A DNA stretch of 64,000 nt from Vibrio algivorus (GCF_002218005.2 NZ_AP018678.1:2294001-2358000), one strand, 5' to 3'; shown: positions 17,028-25,898, counted from the stretch's first letter. Notes: generated from the letters alone by a model not told the origin. Made by a program: numbers and translations.

Positions 17028-18902
17028 TTATTTCCTAAACCTACTAATCTGTTCTAAAGCCTGCTGAACATATTGATAATTCGGTGAACCTTCTTTAAGG
17101 TGGTTTGTGGTATCCATAAAATGAGATTGCCCGGTAGCTCCCACTTCTAAAATCGAATCTTTTGATACGATGCCATATCCACTATAACTTGAAACAAGTA
17201 CCCACGGGCGATCTTTTACTGCTGCGAATATATCGACACCCGTTGAATAATCATCCGTTTTATTGTCCACACCTAAATAGTTACTCATTAACGTCGGGAC
17301 AATATCTTCATGACTGGTGAATTCATCCCCCCATTGCTGCCCTATATTTTTTGGTACTTTCGGGCCAACGACAATAAACGGCACCTTAGTTTGAGCTGGA
17401 GTAAAGTTACTGTTATGACCCCAATAGTTTAACTTATTATCATTCAGTTCTTGTGCATGGTCACCAGTAATGATCAGCACTGTATTCTTTAAATCACCCG
17501 TTTCTTTCAATTTATCAATCACTTGCTTAGCTAAACTATCAGTAAAATGCACACTGGTTTTATAGCGATTCATAAATGGCTTAACGTCTGTTTCGTTATT
17601 AAGCTCTAAATAATTGATGTTTTTTAGCATCGGTGTGTATTGATGCGGGTAACCTTCAGGAAAATCATACGCATGGGGTGCATCATAAAATAAGAATGAA
17701 AATACCGGTTTCGACGGATCACGTTTGTCGTACCAGTTTTTCCAATCTTGGGTCAAATTAATGTCCCTTTCTGGAGAGGTATTACCTTCCGAACGAATTC
17801 TTAAATTTTTAACATTAGCAAACACGGTTTGATCAAATTCTGGCGAGCTCAATTTAGCAGAAGCAAACAAGCCAAGTTGATAATCCATTTGTTGTAAGCG
17901 GTCTATAAAGACAGGTGATTTATGATTCGCTAAAAAACTATGCCAATAAGTACCAGGTAATCCATAAAACATACCGAAAATGCCTGTTCGTGTAGCATTA
18001 CCTGTAGAAACATGGTTTTCAAAACTTTCACCTTGCTGAGCTAATGCCCATAAGTTCGGCGCATTATCTTGGTTAAAGGTATCAAAGCGCCATGAATCCA
18101 CTACTAAAAACATGATGTTCACTGGCTTATCGACTTGATGAGTAGTTAGCGGAGATAGTGGATAATTTAGGTTACTATTGCCTTTTAAAGCCATCGACTT
18201 TTGCTGCGCAATGGCTTCTTCGTTTAGCCACCCATGCTTTCTCATAAAGCTGTTGGCCGTAGCTGGTTGAAAAAGCGGCAAATATTGCTTAACAATACTG
18301 ATGGGTTGATAAGCATTGGCGGCGGCCCAGATGTGTAAGCCGTTGCAAACCAGCGCCATAATAATCGTTAGATAAGTAAATTTACGTCCTAGACGCTTAG
18401 ACATAAAGGCAGGTTTACTTTCTAATTTAGTAATTAACCAAAACTCAATGGCTACCAATAACGCTACCGCAACCACGCTCATCAACCAAGTCACTAAAGG
18501 AAAGTCAACGACATCTCCTGAGAAAACCAATTCAACGACTACTGCATTCATATGAAAGCGATATTGCGCAAACACAAAAGTATCAATGATCAGAACACAT
18601 AGAGTCAAAGAGGCAGTAATTGCGATACTGGCGCGACGAGCCGTTGTTGGCAATACTAATAGAGGAATCGTGACTAAGCCTATCACTGCGGTAAGCAAGG
18701 TCATTTGGCTCCATAGGCCGGAGGCAATGAAGCCTAAACTAAGCCCATCGCTCGGAAAAGAAGGAAGATAAACAAAATAACGTAAAGCAATCAGAATAGC
18801 CAAAATCGCATTGATCAATATAAACCAACCATGACTATGAAGCTTTTGCTTGAACGTCAGATTATTCGATGCAAATGAACCGGAATGTGTCGCTGTACTC
18901 AA
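17028..18902 (-). CDS. DUF3413-domain inner-membrane alkaline-phosphatase-superfamily protein (PbgA/YejM-like)
   Basis: 624-aa protein with about five N-terminal membrane segments (residues 25-200; WFILINAILAILIALRYFVY first) and a periplasmic sulfatase-like domain starting NIMFLVVDSWRFDTFNQDNAPN (split at 20; about 263). It has GNATRTGIFGMFYGLPGTYW, VLIITGDHAQELNDN and DEFTSHEDIVPTLM. This is the architecture of PbgA/YejM (LapC), which in E. coli senses LPS and controls LpxC turnover; vibrios often have several paralogues. In this copy VDSWR stands where active sulfatases have a Cys/Ser nucleophile region, yet DHAQE and H residues of the metal site remain, so activity is uncertain. Its place in the LPS core cluster suggests a lipid A/core role. 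Confidence 0.83.
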   Translation of the reverse strand: MSTATHSGSFASNNLTFKQKLHSHGWFILINAILAILIALRYFVYLPSFPSDGLSLGFIASGLWSQMTLLTAVIGLVTIPLLVLPTTARRASIAITASLTLCVLIIDTFVFAQYRFHMNAVVVELVFSGDVVDFPLVTWLMSVVAVALLVAIEFWLITKLESKPAFMSKRLGRKFTYLTIIMALVCNGLHIWAAANAYQPISIVKQYLPLFQPATANSFMRKHGWLNEEAIAQQKSMALKGNSNLNYPLSPLTTHQVDKPVNIMFLVVDSWRFDTFNQDNAPNLWALAQQGESFENHVSTGNATRTGIFGMFYGLPGTYWHSFLANHKSPVFIDRLQQMDYQLGLFASAKLSSPEFDQTVFANVKNLRIRSEGNTSPERDINLTQDWKNWYDKRDPSKPVFSFLFYDAPHAYDFPEGYPHQYTPMLKNINYLELNNETDVKPFMNRYKTSVHFTDSLAKQVIDKLKETGDLKNTVLIITGDHAQELNDNKLNYWGHNSNFTPAQTKVPFIVVGPKVPKNIGQQWGDEFTSHEDIVPTLMSNYLGVDNKTDDYSTGVDIFAAVKDRPWVLVSSYSGYGIVSKDSILEVGATGQSHFMDTTNHLKEGSPNYQYVQQALEQISRFRK

Positions 18903-18929
18903 GAGAATGCCTGCTTAAATAAGAATAAA

Positions 18930-19652
18930 TTATTGATGGTATCCAGCTTCTAAAGCAGACCAATCGGTGCTCTGAACCCAGTTGATATGTCTTTTACCTA
19001 ACTCTTTTTGAAAAGAACGCAGTAAACGATCTAAGTTCGATTTTTGCCAAACACTAAAATTGGTTTCTCCGAGATCGAGCTCAATACGGCATTTATCAAA
19101 ATCGATAATCCAAACCTTATTATCATTATCTAACAAAATGTTGTGGATATTGAGGTCGGTATGATTGACGCTTGCTCGATGCAAATGGCGAATTTGTTCA
19201 CCAATTAATACATAGGTTTCTCGCTCCAATGAGCGTTTTTGCAAAATCCCAACGAGATCTTCTGCTCCTTCAACTTTTTGCGTCAAAATATCGGCTTGAT
19301 AACAAAGTGTTCGCTTTATTGCTCTTGCCGCAATAGGCTTTGGAACATTCACCCCCGAATCAACTAGGTGCTGTAATAGTTGAAACTCTTCGTAACTACG
19401 AGTCTTATGCCATTGGCTAAACCAATAATGATCTTTGACTAGCTTACCAAACAGACCACCACGGCGATAATGACGTAAAGCCGCTGGTAATTGTTCTGTT
19501 TGCACAAACCACGTCGTTCCACGGCCTTGTGCTGAACCAATTACCTTTCCTTGAGCGTACCAATATTCAGGCTCAAATATTTGCTCGATAGAATCGGTAA
19601 TTAAAGTCTCGTCATACCAAATGACTTGTTTATAAGAAGTGAGTGTTTTCAT
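18930..19652 (-). CDS. kdkA: 3-deoxy-D-manno-octulosonic acid kinase
   Basis: 240-aa kinase with a protein-kinase-like fold that phosphorylates the single Kdo on lipid A, as in Haemophilus and Vibrio. It has GSAQGRGTTWFVQ and RHYRRGG at the N-terminal lobe (about 38-65), the catalytic HTDLNIHNILLD (about 165) and the metal-binding IIDFDKCR (about 186). It starts at ATG 19652, only 14 bp from a long heptamer array (19667-19816); there is no good Shine-Dalgarno sequence in those 14 bp, so the repeat may have altered its leader. It complements waaA. Confidence 0.92.
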   Translation of the reverse strand: MKTLTSYKQVIWYDETLITDSIEQIFEPEYWYAQGKVIGSAQGRGTTWFVQTEQLPAALRHYRRGGLFGKLVKDHYWFSQWHKTRSYEEFQLLQHLVDSGVNVPKPIAARAIKRTLCYQADILTQKVEGAEDLVGILQKRSLERETYVLIGEQIRHLHRASVNHTDLNIHNILLDNDNKVWIIDFDKCRIELDLGETNFSVWQKSNLDRLLRSFQKELGKRHINWVQSTDWSALEAGYHQ

Positions 19653-19666
19653 CTGCGTAGAATACC

Positions 19667-19816
19667 GTGTCTCGTGTTTCGTGTCTCGTGTTTCGTGTCT
19701 CGTGTTTCGTGTTTCGTGTTTCGTGTTTCGTGTTTCGTGTTTCGTGTTTCGTGTTTCGTGTTTCGTGTTTCGTGTTTCGTGTTTCGTGTTTCGTGTTTCG
19801 TGTTTCGTGTTTCGTG
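19667..19816. repeat. Tandem array of a 7-bp unit (GTGTTTC), about 21 copies
   Basis: About 150 bp of GTGTTTC repeats; the first few units include GTGTCTC variants on the kdkA side, the rest are identical. It lies in the divergent promoter region between kdkA and the heptosyltransferase gene. Open frames across it on both strands (RVSCFVF or KHETRNT repeats) come from the 7-bp period and are not genes. Confidence 0.97.
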
Positions 19817-19865
19817 AGGAGGTTTAATTTTCTTATATCGCAAGTCAAACTAAATGTCGTATTTT

Positions 19866-19903
19866 CTCGCAACTCGAAGCGAAGCGCTCACGTAACTCGT
19901 AAC
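19866..19903. repeat. Inverted heptamer arm paired with the kdkA-side array
   Basis: CTCGCAACTCGAAGC, then GAAGCGCTCA and CGTAACTCGTAAC: degenerate heptamers in the opposite orientation to 19667-19816, 49 bp away. The two arms enclose only a short AT-rich core, so this is a small element without a gene. Confidence 0.75.
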
Positions 19904-19977
19904 GATCAACAAGATACTTTTTTCTATTCCACCATTCCCCTATAATCACAGCAACTTTTCTCCACAATAGTGATTCT

Positions 19978-21021
19978 ATGCCATTATTTACCTCCGCCCC
20001 TAGTTCATTGTGCTTTTTACGTTTATCGGCGATTGGCGATGTTTGTCACGCGGTAGCCGCTGTACAAGCAGTACAACGTTATTGGCCAGAAACCAAAATC
20101 ACTTGGATCATCGGTAAAGTAGAAGCCCAATTGCTAGAAGACTTAGACGGTATTGAATTCATTATTTTTGATAAAAAAGCTGGCTATGCAGGCATGAGAT
20201 CGGTTTGGCAAAAGCTCAAAGATCGCCGTTTTGATGCCTTAATTCATATGCAGCTTGCATTACGCGCAAGCCTTCTCACAGTCGGTATCAAAGCAAAATA
20301 TAAAGTTGGATTTAATAAACAACGCGCTAAAGAAGGCCAGTGGCTATTTACCAATAAAAAAATTGATGATGTTGAATCTCAACATGTTTTAGATAGCTTT
20401 TTGGCATTTATTGACTACTTAGGGGTTTCTAAGCAAGCACCAAAGTGGGATATGCCCATTTCACAACAGGACGCGAGTTGGGTAAATAAACGAATTACAA
20501 CGCAAAAAAAATTACTCGTTATCAGCCCTGCTGCGAGCAAAGATGAAAGAAATTGGCTTACTGAACGATATGCTCAATTCGCAGACTATGCAATTGAACA
20601 AGGCTACCAAGTGGCACTCTGTGGATCACCAAGCGAGCGTGAAATACAACTCGGTAAGGATATCAGTCAATTAATGTCTTATGCTGCAATTAACCTTATT
20701 GGTGAAACATCACTTAAACAATTGCTTGCCGTTTTAAACCGTGCCGATGTAGTGCTTGCACCTGATTCTGGCCCTGCTCACATGGCGACTACTCAAGGCA
20801 CCCCGGTCATTGGTTTATATGCTCACAGCAACCCTAAACGCACGGGGCCTTATTTAAGCCTAGATACTACTGTTAGTGTTTATGAGGAATCGATTCTTGC
20901 GCAACATGGCAAATCAAGTTCAGAGCTACCTTGGGGAACGCGAGTGAAAGGCTCAGATTTAATGAAAAAAGTTACTTTAGAATCCGCCATTGATCAATTT
21001 CAAGCACTTACTCACATATAA
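19978..21021 (+). CDS. Heptosyltransferase I-type GT9 enzyme (WaaC/OpsX-like)
   Basis: 347-aa GT9 enzyme. The N-terminus LCFLRLSAIGDVCHAVAAVQAVQ is the heptosyltransferase-I RxSAxGD pattern (split: LCFLRLSAIGDVCHA). The donor domain has SPAASKDERNWLTERYA (about 182) and LAPDSGPAHMATTQGTPVIGLYAHS (split: APDSGPAHMATTQGTP, about 260). It resembles OpsX of Haemophilus more than the enterobacterial WaaC. It adds the first heptose to Kdo. It is 14 bp upstream of a GT2 gene, as in Haemophilus and Vibrio core clusters. Confidence 0.85.
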   Translation: MPLFTSAPSSLCFLRLSAIGDVCHAVAAVQAVQRYWPETKITWIIGKVEAQLLEDLDGIEFIIFDKKAGYAGMRSVWQKLKDRRFDALIHMQLALRASLLTVGIKAKYKVGFNKQRAKEGQWLFTNKKIDDVESQHVLDSFLAFIDYLGVSKQAPKWDMPISQQDASWVNKRITTQKKLLVISPAASKDERNWLTERYAQFADYAIEQGYQVALCGSPSEREIQLGKDISQLMSYAAINLIGETSLKQLLAVLNRADVVLAPDSGPAHMATTQGTPVIGLYAHSNPKRTGPYLSLDTTVSVYEESILAQHGKSSSELPWGTRVKGSDLMKKVTLESAIDQFQALTHI

Positions 21022-21035
21022 AAGGTTGAGGTTTT

Positions 21036-21815
21036 ATGAATGCTCCTACACTGGCCGTTGCATTAATTGTCAAAAATGAAGAAAAACACTTAGCTGCTTG
21101 TTTAGATACAGTAAAAGGTTGGGTAGATGAAATTATTATTCTCGATTCAGGTAGTAGTGATAGAACTGAAGAAATTGCTCGACAATATACCGATAAATTT
21201 CATGTCAATATTGAATGGCCGGGTTTTGGGGCACAACGCCGTTTAGCACAAAGCTACATCACTAGTGATTATGTATTATGGTTAGATGCTGATGAACAAG
21301 TCACTCCTGAACTGAAACAGCAGATTCAACAAGCTGTCCAAGAAAATAAAGACAACTGTGTTTATAAAATTGATCGTCTCAGCACCGCTTTTGGCAAGCA
21401 AATTAAACATTCAGGCTGGTCTCCCGATTGGGTGACTCGTTTATATAAAACCCAAGATACACAATATAACCAAGCCCTTGTGCATGAAAATGTCGAAATA
21501 CCTAGTTCTCACAAAGTAATAGAACTTAAAGGCAAACTACTACACAACACCTTTGATGAATTAAACCAATATACCCGAAAAACGGCTATGTATATGAAGT
21601 CATGGGCTGATCAGCATGAAGGAAAAAAGAAAAGCTCTCTTTTTTCAGCTATCTCACATGCTTTTTTCCGTTTTATCAAAATGTATTTCATTAAACTCGG
21701 CTTTCTAGATGGGCGTCACGGCTTATTACTAGCAATATTAAGTGCTAATACAACCTTCACACGCTACGCCGATTTATGGCTACGTGATTATCAAAAAATA
21801 AAAAATAAAAAATAA
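21036..21815 (+). CDS. Family 2 glycosyltransferase (WaaE/LgtF-like core glucosyltransferase)
   Basis: 259-aa GT2 enzyme that probably adds a beta-1,4-glucose to heptose I. It has LAVALIVKNEEKHLAACLDT at the N-terminus, IIILDSGSSDRTEEIA with the nucleotide-binding Asp, and DYVLWLDADEQVTPEL with the metal-binding DAD (about residue 87). WaaE/LgtF proteins have the same size and the FGAQRRLAQ motif. It follows the heptosyltransferase gene by 14 bp and is the last gene before a strong terminator. Confidence 0.87.
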   Translation: MNAPTLAVALIVKNEEKHLAACLDTVKGWVDEIIILDSGSSDRTEEIARQYTDKFHVNIEWPGFGAQRRLAQSYITSDYVLWLDADEQVTPELKQQIQQAVQENKDNCVYKIDRLSTAFGKQIKHSGWSPDWVTRLYKTQDTQYNQALVHENVEIPSSHKVIELKGKLLHNTFDELNQYTRKTAMYMKSWADQHEGKKKSSLFSAISHAFFRFIKMYFIKLGFLDGRHGLLLAILSANTTFTRYADLWLRDYQKIKNKK

Positions 21816-21842
21816 AAATATTTATCGATACTTCTCATAATT

Positions 21843-21864
21843 AAGGGACCAATAACGGTCCCTT
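21843..21864. terminator. Bidirectional intrinsic terminator
   Basis: AAGGGACC and GGTCCCTT form a perfect 8-bp stem with a 6-base loop, with T-rich sequence on one side and A-rich on the other. It lies between convergent genes (the waaE-like gene and the epimerase). Confidence 0.88.
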
Positions 21865-21897
21865 ATTACTTTGTACTTTGGTTAAAGCGTCACCAAA

Positions 21898-22902
21898 TCA
21901 GACCTTATAAAACTCTCGGTACCACTCCACAAAGTTCGTCACACCTTGCTTCACTGACATCGATGGCTTATAGCCAGTCACATCAAACAAGTCTTGTGTA
22001 TCAGCGTAAGTGGCATAAACATCACCAGGCTGCATTGGCATGAAGTTTTTGTTGGCTTCTATGCCCAGAGAGCCTTCCAACGCTTCAATGAATTCCATCA
22101 GTTTGACTGGGTTGCCATTACCAATGTTGTAAATTTTATATGGCGCAGAGCTGGTTGCAGGTGACCCGGTTTCGACTGTCCATTCTGGATTTTGTTGTGG
22201 GATCACATCTTGAATACGGATCACGCCTTCAACGATGTCGTCGATGTAGGTAAAGTCACGCTGCATATTACCGTTGTTGTAAACATCAATTTGCTTACCT
22301 TCAACAATGGCTTTGGTGAACTTAAAGAGCGCCATATCTGGGCGTCCCCACGGACCATACACGGTAAAGAAACGCAGACCGGTCGTTGGTACGCCATACA
22401 AATGAGAATACGTGTGTGCCATCATCTCATTCGATTTTTTAGTGGCTGCATACAGAGAAATCGGGTGGTCAACACTGTCGGCAGTATCAAATGGCATTTT
22501 CTGGTTCAGGCCATACACCGAGCTTGAAGATGCATACACTAAATGCTCAATCTTATGGTGGCGACAACCTTCTAAAATAGTTAAATGACCAACTAAGTTG
22601 CTGTCTGCATACGCCATTGGGTTATCAATAGAATAACGAACCCCTGCTTGAGCGGCTAAATGAATTACCCGTTGAAAGCCTTGCTCAGCAAACAACGCAG
22701 CTACGCCTTCACGGTCAGCTAAATCCAGCTCAATAAAGGTAAAATTTTGATGTTTAGCGCGATCTAAACGAGCCTGCTTAAGCTCAACAGAGTAATAGCC
22801 ATTTAAGTTATCAATGCCCACCACTTGGTGACCTGCTTGACACAAACGCTCAACTACCACAGAACCAATAAAGCCCGCCGCTCCCGTTACTAAATATTTC
22901 AT
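21898..22902 (-). CDS. NAD-dependent sugar-nucleotide epimerase (UDP-glucuronate 4-epimerase type)
   Basis: 334-aa extended SDR enzyme. It has YLVTGAAGFIGSVVVERL with the NAD-binding GxxGxxG, ASSSSVYGLNQKMPF (about 125), YAATKKSNE with the YxxxK pair (about 152), and GLRFFTVYGPWGRPDMA. The MPF-TVYGPWGRPDMA features point to the UDP-GlcA 4-epimerase (WbnF/Cap1J/LspL) group, giving UDP-GalA for core or capsule. ATG 22902 is preferred over TTG 22908. It is convergent with the LPS genes and apparently has its own promoter in the gap before the GT4 gene. Confidence 0.88.
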   Translation of the reverse strand: MKYLVTGAAGFIGSVVVERLCQAGHQVVGIDNLNGYYSVELKQARLDRAKHQNFTFIELDLADREGVAALFAEQGFQRVIHLAAQAGVRYSIDNPMAYADSNLVGHLTILEGCRHHKIEHLVYASSSSVYGLNQKMPFDTADSVDHPISLYAATKKSNEMMAHTYSHLYGVPTTGLRFFTVYGPWGRPDMALFKFTKAIVEGKQIDVYNNGNMQRDFTYIDDIVEGVIRIQDVIPQQNPEWTVETGSPATSSAPYKIYNIGNGNPVKLMEFIEALEGSLGIEANKNFMPMQPGDVYATYADTQDLFDVTGYKPSMSVKQGVTNFVEWYREFYKV

Positions 22903-23070
22903 ATTCAATTCAACCTATTCATTTGGATGGCCTAATTTTATGCCACTCTGCCATCAAAGACTACCTACAAAAAATCTTAAAACAATAAATCCATTAATAC
23001 CGATAGATTTACTCCGTGGGTTTTGAAATACTAGCAAACTACTTCTAACTTAAATTTGTGCCCATAATCG

Positions 23071-24111
23071 ATGAATATTTGCCATGTTAACCTTGCCTCT
23101 GGATTCAGCGGTGGCGAAAGACAAACCTTACAATTGATTAAACAACAGGTCAGAGAAGGCTACCAACTCACCGTAGTCATGAACCCGAAAAGCGATTTAG
23201 TCAAAGAAGTGCGTAAACTCGGATGTAAAATCATTCTTGCAAAGCATTTCACCAAAATGCATAGCAAAAAAATCACTCAGAATTGCTCTTTAATTCATGT
23301 ACATGAAGGGAGAGCTATTTATTGGGCCTTAATCCAACACTTACTGCATGGCACTCCCTACATAATCACTCGTCGCATTGATAATCCATTAAAGAATAAA
23401 TGGCTGTCTAACCTTGCTTATCGAAAAGCCACCGCCTTAGTTGGGTTAAGCCATGAAATTGTCAGTAAGCTCGCTGAACATCATAGTTCGGAAAAAATAT
23501 TTAAGATCCCAAGCTCACCCGTGAGTTACCCGGTTGATCAAAATAAAATCGATCAAATATGGAACCAGTTTAAAGGAAAGTTTATTGTCATCCATGCTGC
23601 CAATATTCTCAAACATAAGGGGTTTGACGTAACCGTAGCAGCAGCTAAATTGCTTGGTGTCAAAAATCCTCGAGTGCAGTTTCTATTATTAGGCGATGGA
23701 CCTGAGCGCGAAGAGTTAGAGCGACAAACACAAGGGTTAACTAATATACGCTTCATGGGTAAGCAAAAAGATATGGGTTCTTGGTTTGCAGCTGCAGATT
23801 TATTAATCCATCCTTCATACTCAGAAGGATTAGGTTCTGTAATTTTAGAGGCTATGGTGGCAGGTTTACCCGTGATTGGTAGTAATGCTGGCGGTATTCC
23901 AGATATTATTGAGCATGATGTTTCGGGTCTATTATGTGAAGCAGGCGATGGTAAACAATTAGCCCAGCAAATCGATCTGTTAGAGAATGACAAAATATTA
24001 CGACGTAGACTGCAAGCTGGCGGTAAAGAGAAACTCAAACAGTTCGATATTGCTTATACCGCTTCTTTATATAAAGACCTTTACACACAAATAGCGAGCA
24101 AATCAGTATGA
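23071..24111 (+). CDS. Glycosyltransferase family 4
   Basis: 346-aa GT-B enzyme of the GT4 family. The N-terminus MNICHVNLASGFSGGERQTL fits acceptor-domain patterns; the donor half has AANILKHKGFDVTVAAA (about 172), LGDGPEREELERQ, and SEGLGSVILEAMVAGLPVIG with the EX7E glutamates (about 255). It overlaps coaD by 4 bp (ATGA), so the two are translationally coupled, a linkage common in Vibrionaceae. Likely an LPS core sugar transferase of unknown specificity. Confidence 0.9.
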   Translation: MNICHVNLASGFSGGERQTLQLIKQQVREGYQLTVVMNPKSDLVKEVRKLGCKIILAKHFTKMHSKKITQNCSLIHVHEGRAIYWALIQHLLHGTPYIITRRIDNPLKNKWLSNLAYRKATALVGLSHEIVSKLAEHHSSEKIFKIPSSPVSYPVDQNKIDQIWNQFKGKFIVIHAANILKHKGFDVTVAAAKLLGVKNPRVQFLLLGDGPEREELERQTQGLTNIRFMGKQKDMGSWFAAADLLIHPSYSEGLGSVILEAMVAGLPVIGSNAGGIPDIIEHDVSGLLCEAGDGKQLAQQIDLLENDKILRRRLQAGGKEKLKQFDIAYTASLYKDLYTQIASKSV

Positions 24112-24593
24112 CGAAGCTAACAACCCCTGCGATTTACCCAGGAACTTTTGATCCAATTACTAACGGTCACTTTGATTTAATTAAACGCAGTGCTCGCTTG
24201 TTTGATAGTGTCGTTGTTGCCGTTGCCGAAAGCCCTAGTAAAAGCACCATGTTTAGTCTGCAAGAACGGGTAGATATGGTAAAAGAAGTCACTAAAGATT
24301 TGAACAATGTCACTGCTGTAGGGTTTTCTGGCTTACTAGTCGATTTTGCCAAACAGCAACAAACGAATATTTTGATCCGCGGTTTACGCACTACCGTCGA
24401 TTATGAGTATGAATTTGGCTTAACCAGCATGTACCGAAAGTTAATGCCAGAGCTAGAGAGTGTTTTCCTTACTCCAACCGAAGAGTTTGCTTTCCTGTCT
24501 TCCACTATTGTTCGTGAAGTGGCGATTCATGGTGGGAATGTTGACCAGTTTTTGCATCCGTATGTGGTAGAGAAGGTTAAAGCAAGAACGTGA
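24108..24593 (+). CDS. coaD: Phosphopantetheine adenylyltransferase
   Basis: 161-aa cytoplasmic nucleotidyltransferase for the fourth step of CoA synthesis. It has YPGTFDPITNGHFDLIKRS (TxGH motif, residues 10-28), RGLRTTVDYEYEF (about 91), and the FLSSTIVREVA phosphate-binding motif (about 127). Normal length. It overlaps the GT4 gene by 4 bp; coaD is classically linked to waaA (kdtB). Repeats begin directly at its stop codon. Confidence 0.97.
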   Translation: MTKLTTPAIYPGTFDPITNGHFDLIKRSARLFDSVVVAVAESPSKSTMFSLQERVDMVKEVTKDLNNVTAVGFSGLLVDFAKQQQTNILIRGLRTTVDYEYEFGLTSMYRKLMPELESVFLTPTEEFAFLSSTIVREVAIHGGNVDQFLHPYVVEKVKART

Positions 24594-24886
24594 CTCGTTT
24601 ATCGGGCGCTTCGCTGCTCGTGGATCGAGTGAAAGTCCCTAGTTCCTAGGAAGAGCAAATTGTGGTCGCTTTTACTCTTTCTCACAGCACAAAACACGAT
24701 ACTCGCTACTTTTTTTGTTACGTGATGCGTGAACGCTTCGCTCCGAGTTCCGAAGAGCTAATTTGTAGTCGCTTTTACTCTTTCTCGCAACACGAAACAC
24801 GCTACTCGCAACATCTTTTTCTTTTCGGCTCCCGAGCGCAGCGTCCCCAGCTCTCGTCTTTGCTCTAGAAACTAGGATCTAGCAAC
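24594..24886. repeat. Composite heptamer-repeat block between coaD and mutM
   Basis: At least two elements in tandem. The first runs from CTCGTTTATCGGGCGC through GTCCCTA GTTCCTA GGAAGAGC, a short core, and GCTTTTACTCTTTCTC with inverted arms ending CTCGCTAC near 24705. The second starts GTTACGTGATGCGTGAACGC (24719), has the core AAGAGC...GCTTTTACTC and ends CTACTCGCAAC (about 24811). It is followed by TTTTCGGCTCCCGAGCGC and a last arm CTAGAAACTAGGATCTAG. Left and right arms are inverted with respect to each other. No gene. Confidence 0.85.
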
Positions 24887-24889
24887 ACT

Positions 24890-25699
24890 TTATGTTTGGC
24901 AGCCTTCACAATAAAAACTATTCCTTTGCCCGATCTTTTCTTCTCTAATCAATTCATTACAAACTGGACAAGGCTTTCCGGCTTTTCCATATACCAATAG
25001 TTCTTGAGCAAAATAACCCGGCTTACCATCTGCCTGATTAAAGTCTTTAAGCGTAGTACCTCCTTGAGTAATCGCTCTCGCCAATACTTTTTTAATTTCA
25101 TCTACCAGTATGGTTATTTGCTCTAACGTCAATGTACTAGCTATTGCTTTAGGATGAATTCTGGCACCAAATAAAGATTCACTAGCATAAATGTTACCAA
25201 CCCCAACCACGACTTTATTATCCATGATGAATTGCTTCGTCACCACTTTACGCTTCTGAGCTTTTTCAAATAGATATTGCGCATTGAAGTCATCAGTTAA
25301 AGGTTCTGGGCCAAGGTGACTCATTACGTCGTGCTCTGTGCCTGTTTCACACCACAACCAAGCCCCGAAACGACGAGGATCGTGATAACGCAGAACTTTG
25401 CCATTAGTTAAAGTAAGATCGACATGATCGTGTTTATTTGGCTCGATCCATTGATCTAATACTCGCAAATTACCCGACATGCCTAAGTGGATAATGGCTG
25501 TACCTTGATCGGTTTCTATCAGTAAATATTTTGCCCGACGTCGAATCGAGCGGATCACTTGCCCTTGAAGTAAAAAGATTTCTTCTGGTACAGGCCAACG
25601 TAATTTAGGCTGTCTAACATCAATTTTTTTAATGGTTTGATTGAGAAGATGTGGGGTAATCCCCATTCGACTAACTTCAACTTCGGGTAGTTCGGGCAT
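24890..25699 (-). CDS. mutM: Formamidopyrimidine-DNA glycosylase
   Basis: 269-aa base-excision repair enzyme that removes 8-oxoguanine. The N-terminal PELPEVEVSRMGI carries the catalytic proline after Met removal and the glutamate; the helix-two-turn-helix has VGVGNIYASESLFGARIHP (about 165), and the C-terminus has the zinc finger CPVCNELI...FYCEGCQT. Full length. It faces coaD and is flanked by heptamer elements at both ends. Confidence 0.97.
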   Translation of the reverse strand: MPELPEVEVSRMGITPHLLNQTIKKIDVRQPKLRWPVPEEIFLLQGQVIRSIRRRAKYLLIETDQGTAIIHLGMSGNLRVLDQWIEPNKHDHVDLTLTNGKVLRYHDPRRFGAWLWCETGTEHDVMSHLGPEPLTDDFNAQYLFEKAQKRKVVTKQFIMDNKVVVGVGNIYASESLFGARIHPKAIASTLTLEQITILVDEIKKVLARAITQGGTTLKDFNQADGKPGYFAQELLVYGKAGKPCPVCNELIREEKIGQRNSFYCEGCQT

Positions 25700-25716
25700 G
25701 ATATATCCGGGTAAAT

Positions 25717-25745
25717 AGTTTCTGGTTCCTAGTCCCTAGAAAAAG
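25717..25745. repeat. Heptamer run upstream of mutM
   Basis: A GTTTCTG GTTCCTA GTCCCTA run ending in GAAAAAG: three heptamers and the usual A-rich junction, 18 bp upstream of the mutM start. Confidence 0.8.
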
Positions 25746-25806
25746 ATTAGAGACAATCTAATTGTTGAAAGTGCATTAAAGCTAATATCAAGTCAAGGAG
25801 GATATG

Positions 25807-25843
25807 GGTTTCTAGAACCTAGTTTCTGGTCTCTAGAAAGAGC
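25807..25843. repeat. Second heptamer run upstream of mutM
   Basis: GGTTTCTAGAACCTAGTTTC and GGTCTCTAGAAAGAGC: degenerate heptamers with the AGAGC junction, then a core GATCGCTTTC. It belongs to the same composite as the runs at 25717 and 26087. Confidence 0.75.
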
Positions 25844-25898
25844 AAACTACGATCGCTTTCTTTTACTTGAAATAAACAAATCTCAAAAAATAAGCCGC

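Noticed and set aside
19626..19945. Several overlapping frames (RVSCFVF on plus, KHETRNT on minus)
   Set aside because: Same artefact of a stop-free heptamer array on both strands.
23553..24038. 161-codon minus-strand frame inside the GT4 gene at 23071
   Set aside because: Antisense to a gene with clear GT4 motifs, low-complexity product, no start signal.
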